Assembly: GCA_964647255.1 (NCBI GenBank)
Contig: CAZYGI010000044.1
Span: forward strand, 1-33,115
Length of the DNA: 33,115 nucleotides
Direction of reading: 5' to 3'
From: CAWJEL01 sp964647255
GTDB lineage: Bacteria; Chloroflexota; Anaerolineae; CG2-30-64-16
Shown: positions 32,054-33,115 of the stretch, piece by piece
Layout of the letters: each line of letters begins with the position of its first letter
Numbering within the stretch: position 1 is the first letter of the stretch
The notes under the pieces: model-generated
The model's input: only the letters and a program-made list of their open reading frames with translations
The model's database searches: none
Told to the model about the DNA's origin: nothing
Program-made: the position numbers and the translations under genes

Positions 32054-32116
32054 GACAATAGACGATAGACCATTGACGAATGGACCATCGTCCATCGTCC
32101 ATTGTCTAGCATCTAG
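32054..32116. repeat. Nine phased heptamer words between acnA and icd, inverted arrangement
   Basis: From 32054 every seven bases start a related word: GACAATA, GACGATA and GACCATT on the left half, and on the right half GGACCAT, CGTCCAT (twice), TGTCTAG and CATCTAG. The right-half words are largely reverse complements of the left-half words, so the whole can fold into an imperfect hairpin. The array ends 2 bases before the aconitase stop codon. Confidence 0.8.
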
Positions 32117-32118
32117 CG

Positions 32119-33115
32119 TCAACCCTTCATCATCTGCCGCAGCACGGTCTGCAGGATCCCGCCGTTGCGGTAGTAGCCAACTTCCACCGGCGTATCAATG
32201 CGCGACTGGGCCTGGAACTCCTTGACGTCGCCCCCGGCATCGGTCGCCCGCACGGTATAGACCTGCTTCGGCGCCATCTCGCCCGCGAGACCCACAATGT
32301 CGAACGTCTCGAACCCCGTCAGCCCCAGGCTCTCGGCGGTCTGGCCCGGCAGGAAGACCAACGGCAGGATGCCCATCCCCACCAGGTTACTACGATGGAT
32401 GCGCTCGAAGCTCTCGGCGATGACCGCCTTGACTCCAAGCAAGAACGGCCCCTTGGCCGCCCAGTCGCGGCTCGACCCGGTGCCGTACTCCTTCCCCGCC
32501 AGGATGATCGTCGGGACGCCGGCGGCCTGATATTGCATCGCTGCGTCGTAGATGGAAATGTGCTGCGTATTGTGTAGTGCGTATTCCGTGCCCTCTGACC
32601 CCTGACCCCTGACCCCTGACCTCTGATACACCGTAACCCCGCCTTCCACACCCGGCACTAATTTATTCCGGATGCGGATATTGGCGAAGGTGCCGCGCAT
32701 CATCACTTCGTGGCTGCCGCGGCGCGTGCCGTACTGGTTGAAGTCAATCTCCGGCACGCCGTGCGCCAGCAGGTATTTGCCGGCCGGACTTTTGGCGCCG
32801 ATGGATCCGGCGGGCGAGATGTGGTCGGTGGTGATGTTGTCGCCCAGGAACGCCAGCACCCGTGCGCCCACGATGTCGCCGCGCGGCGCGGGCTCGGCGG
32901 CCAGCTCGGCGAAGAAAGGCGGCTCCTGGATGTAGGTGCTCGCCGGGTCGAAGCGGTACGCGGCCTCGGCAGGCACGGCCACCGCGTTCCACATCGGGTT
33001 GCCGGTGAACACGTCGGCGTACTGCTGGCGGTACATCTCGGCGTTCAGGCTGGAGGCGATGGCCGCCTGGATCTCCTCCTGGCCCGGCCAGAGGTCGCGC
33101 AGGTAGACCGGCTGC
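32119..33115 (-). CDS. acnA: Aconitate hydratase, C-terminal part (cut by window edge)
   Basis: The C-terminal third of an AcnA/IRP1-type aconitase, which interconverts citrate and isocitrate. The reading frame continues past an internal Met (33036) to the window edge at 33115, where upstream coding sequence is missing. Swivel-domain features are visible: FLGDNITTDHISPAGSI, the GTRRGSHEVMMRGTFANIR block, and GKEYGTGSSRDWAAKGP with the substrate-binding Ser-Ser-Arg. Between GGVTVY and ISIYDAAMQYQ there are about 20 extra residues encoded by word repeats (32564-32626), where family members have a short loop. No stop or frameshift results. icd follows downstream. Confidence 0.95.
   Translation of the reverse strand, partial: QPVYLRDLWPGQEEIQAAIASSLNAEMYRQQYADVFTGNPMWNAVAVPAEAAYRFDPASTYIQEPPFFAELAAEPAPRGDIVGARVLAFLGDNITTDHISPAGSIGAKSPAGKYLLAHGVPEIDFNQYGTRRGSHEVMMRGTFANIRIRNKLVPGVEGGVTVYQRSGVRGQGSEGTEYALHNTQHISIYDAAMQYQAAGVPTIILAGKEYGTGSSRDWAAKGPFLLGVKAVIAESFERIHRSNLVGMGILPLVFLPGQTAESLGLTGFETFDIVGLAGEMAPKQVYTVRATDAGGDVKEFQAQSRIDTPVEVGYYRNGGILQTVLRQMMKG
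32564..32626. repeat. Two heptamer word arrays inserted in frame in acnA
   Basis: One end has three 7-base words TGCGTAT, TGTGTAG and TGCGTAT (32564-32584). The other has tandem copies of CTGACCC-type words (about 32595-32626). Together they encode the extra loop of the protein. Confidence 0.78.

Noticed and set aside
32564..32626. Frameshift or pseudogene in aconitase
   Set aside because: The repeat-rich segment keeps the reading frame and conserved blocks continue on both sides.

Overview
The window reads as a chromosomal contig of a high-GC bacterium, most likely a member of the Chloroflexota (Anaerolineae/Caldilineae-like). This is an inference. It rests on the Thr/Pro-rich linkers in several exported proteins, a LysM lipoprotein of a type common there, and a b6-type cytochrome b with a separate subunit-IV/cytochrome c fusion. 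Secreted proteins ending in (Y/F)LPL-hydrophobic-basic tails, as I recall them from that phylum, also fit. No rRNA or tRNA gene was seen.

Region 1 (1 to about 8755) is an array of integron gene cassettes. Every gene is on the + strand, and gene groups are separated by attC recombination sites: a GCCTAAC box, two imperfect complementary arms with an unpaired A on the left arm, and a GTTAGGC box. The window itself starts on a GTTAGGC box. No integrase is visible; if present, it lies left of base 1. Cassettes in order: HigB/HigA-type toxin-antitoxin; BrnT/BrnA toxin-antitoxin; a coiled-coil protein of unknown function; an assembly gap inside an attC, where sequence may be missing; a large cassette with a membrane-anchored beta-propeller and a secreted glycoside-hydrolase-like protein; a second HigB/HigA pair; and a second anchored/secreted gene pair joined, through loss of an attC, to a MazF toxin without antitoxin. 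The last attC is degenerate and abuts a small membrane-protein ORF. A block of about 60 bp precedes every attC, and a weaker conserved segment follows several of them. The three intact toxin-antitoxin cassettes each carry a sigma70-like promoter only 6-7 nt before the toxin ATG, suggesting leaderless mRNAs.

Region 2 (about 8756 to 20800) is chromosomal. It holds glutamine-dependent NAD+ synthetase and 1-phosphofructokinase (minus strand), then LysM lipoprotein, PlsC acyltransferase and LysE-type exporter (plus). These are followed by an NTF2-like protein and a DUF1801 protein (plus), RsmA with a C_GCAxxG_C_C protein, LepA and a Crp/Fnr regulator (minus), and a membrane-anchored PDZ protein (plus).

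Region 3 (20795 to 33115) is dominated by respiratory and TCA-cycle genes. Succinate dehydrogenase (order C-D-A-B) lies downstream of a Rieske/cytochrome b/cytochrome b-c fusion complex, all on the minus strand. Next come a GH13 glucan enzyme (minus) and an ABC exporter (plus). NADP-isocitrate dehydrogenase and the 3' part of aconitase (minus) close the window. Aconitase, isocitrate dehydrogenase and succinate dehydrogenase supply TCA steps whose electrons can enter the quinone pool oxidised by the b/c complex.

A second unusual theme is short word arrays: runs of 7- or 8-base degenerate words with a different word at each locus. They occur between genes (24209, 30760, 32054) and, strikingly, as in-frame insertions within rsmA and acnA.
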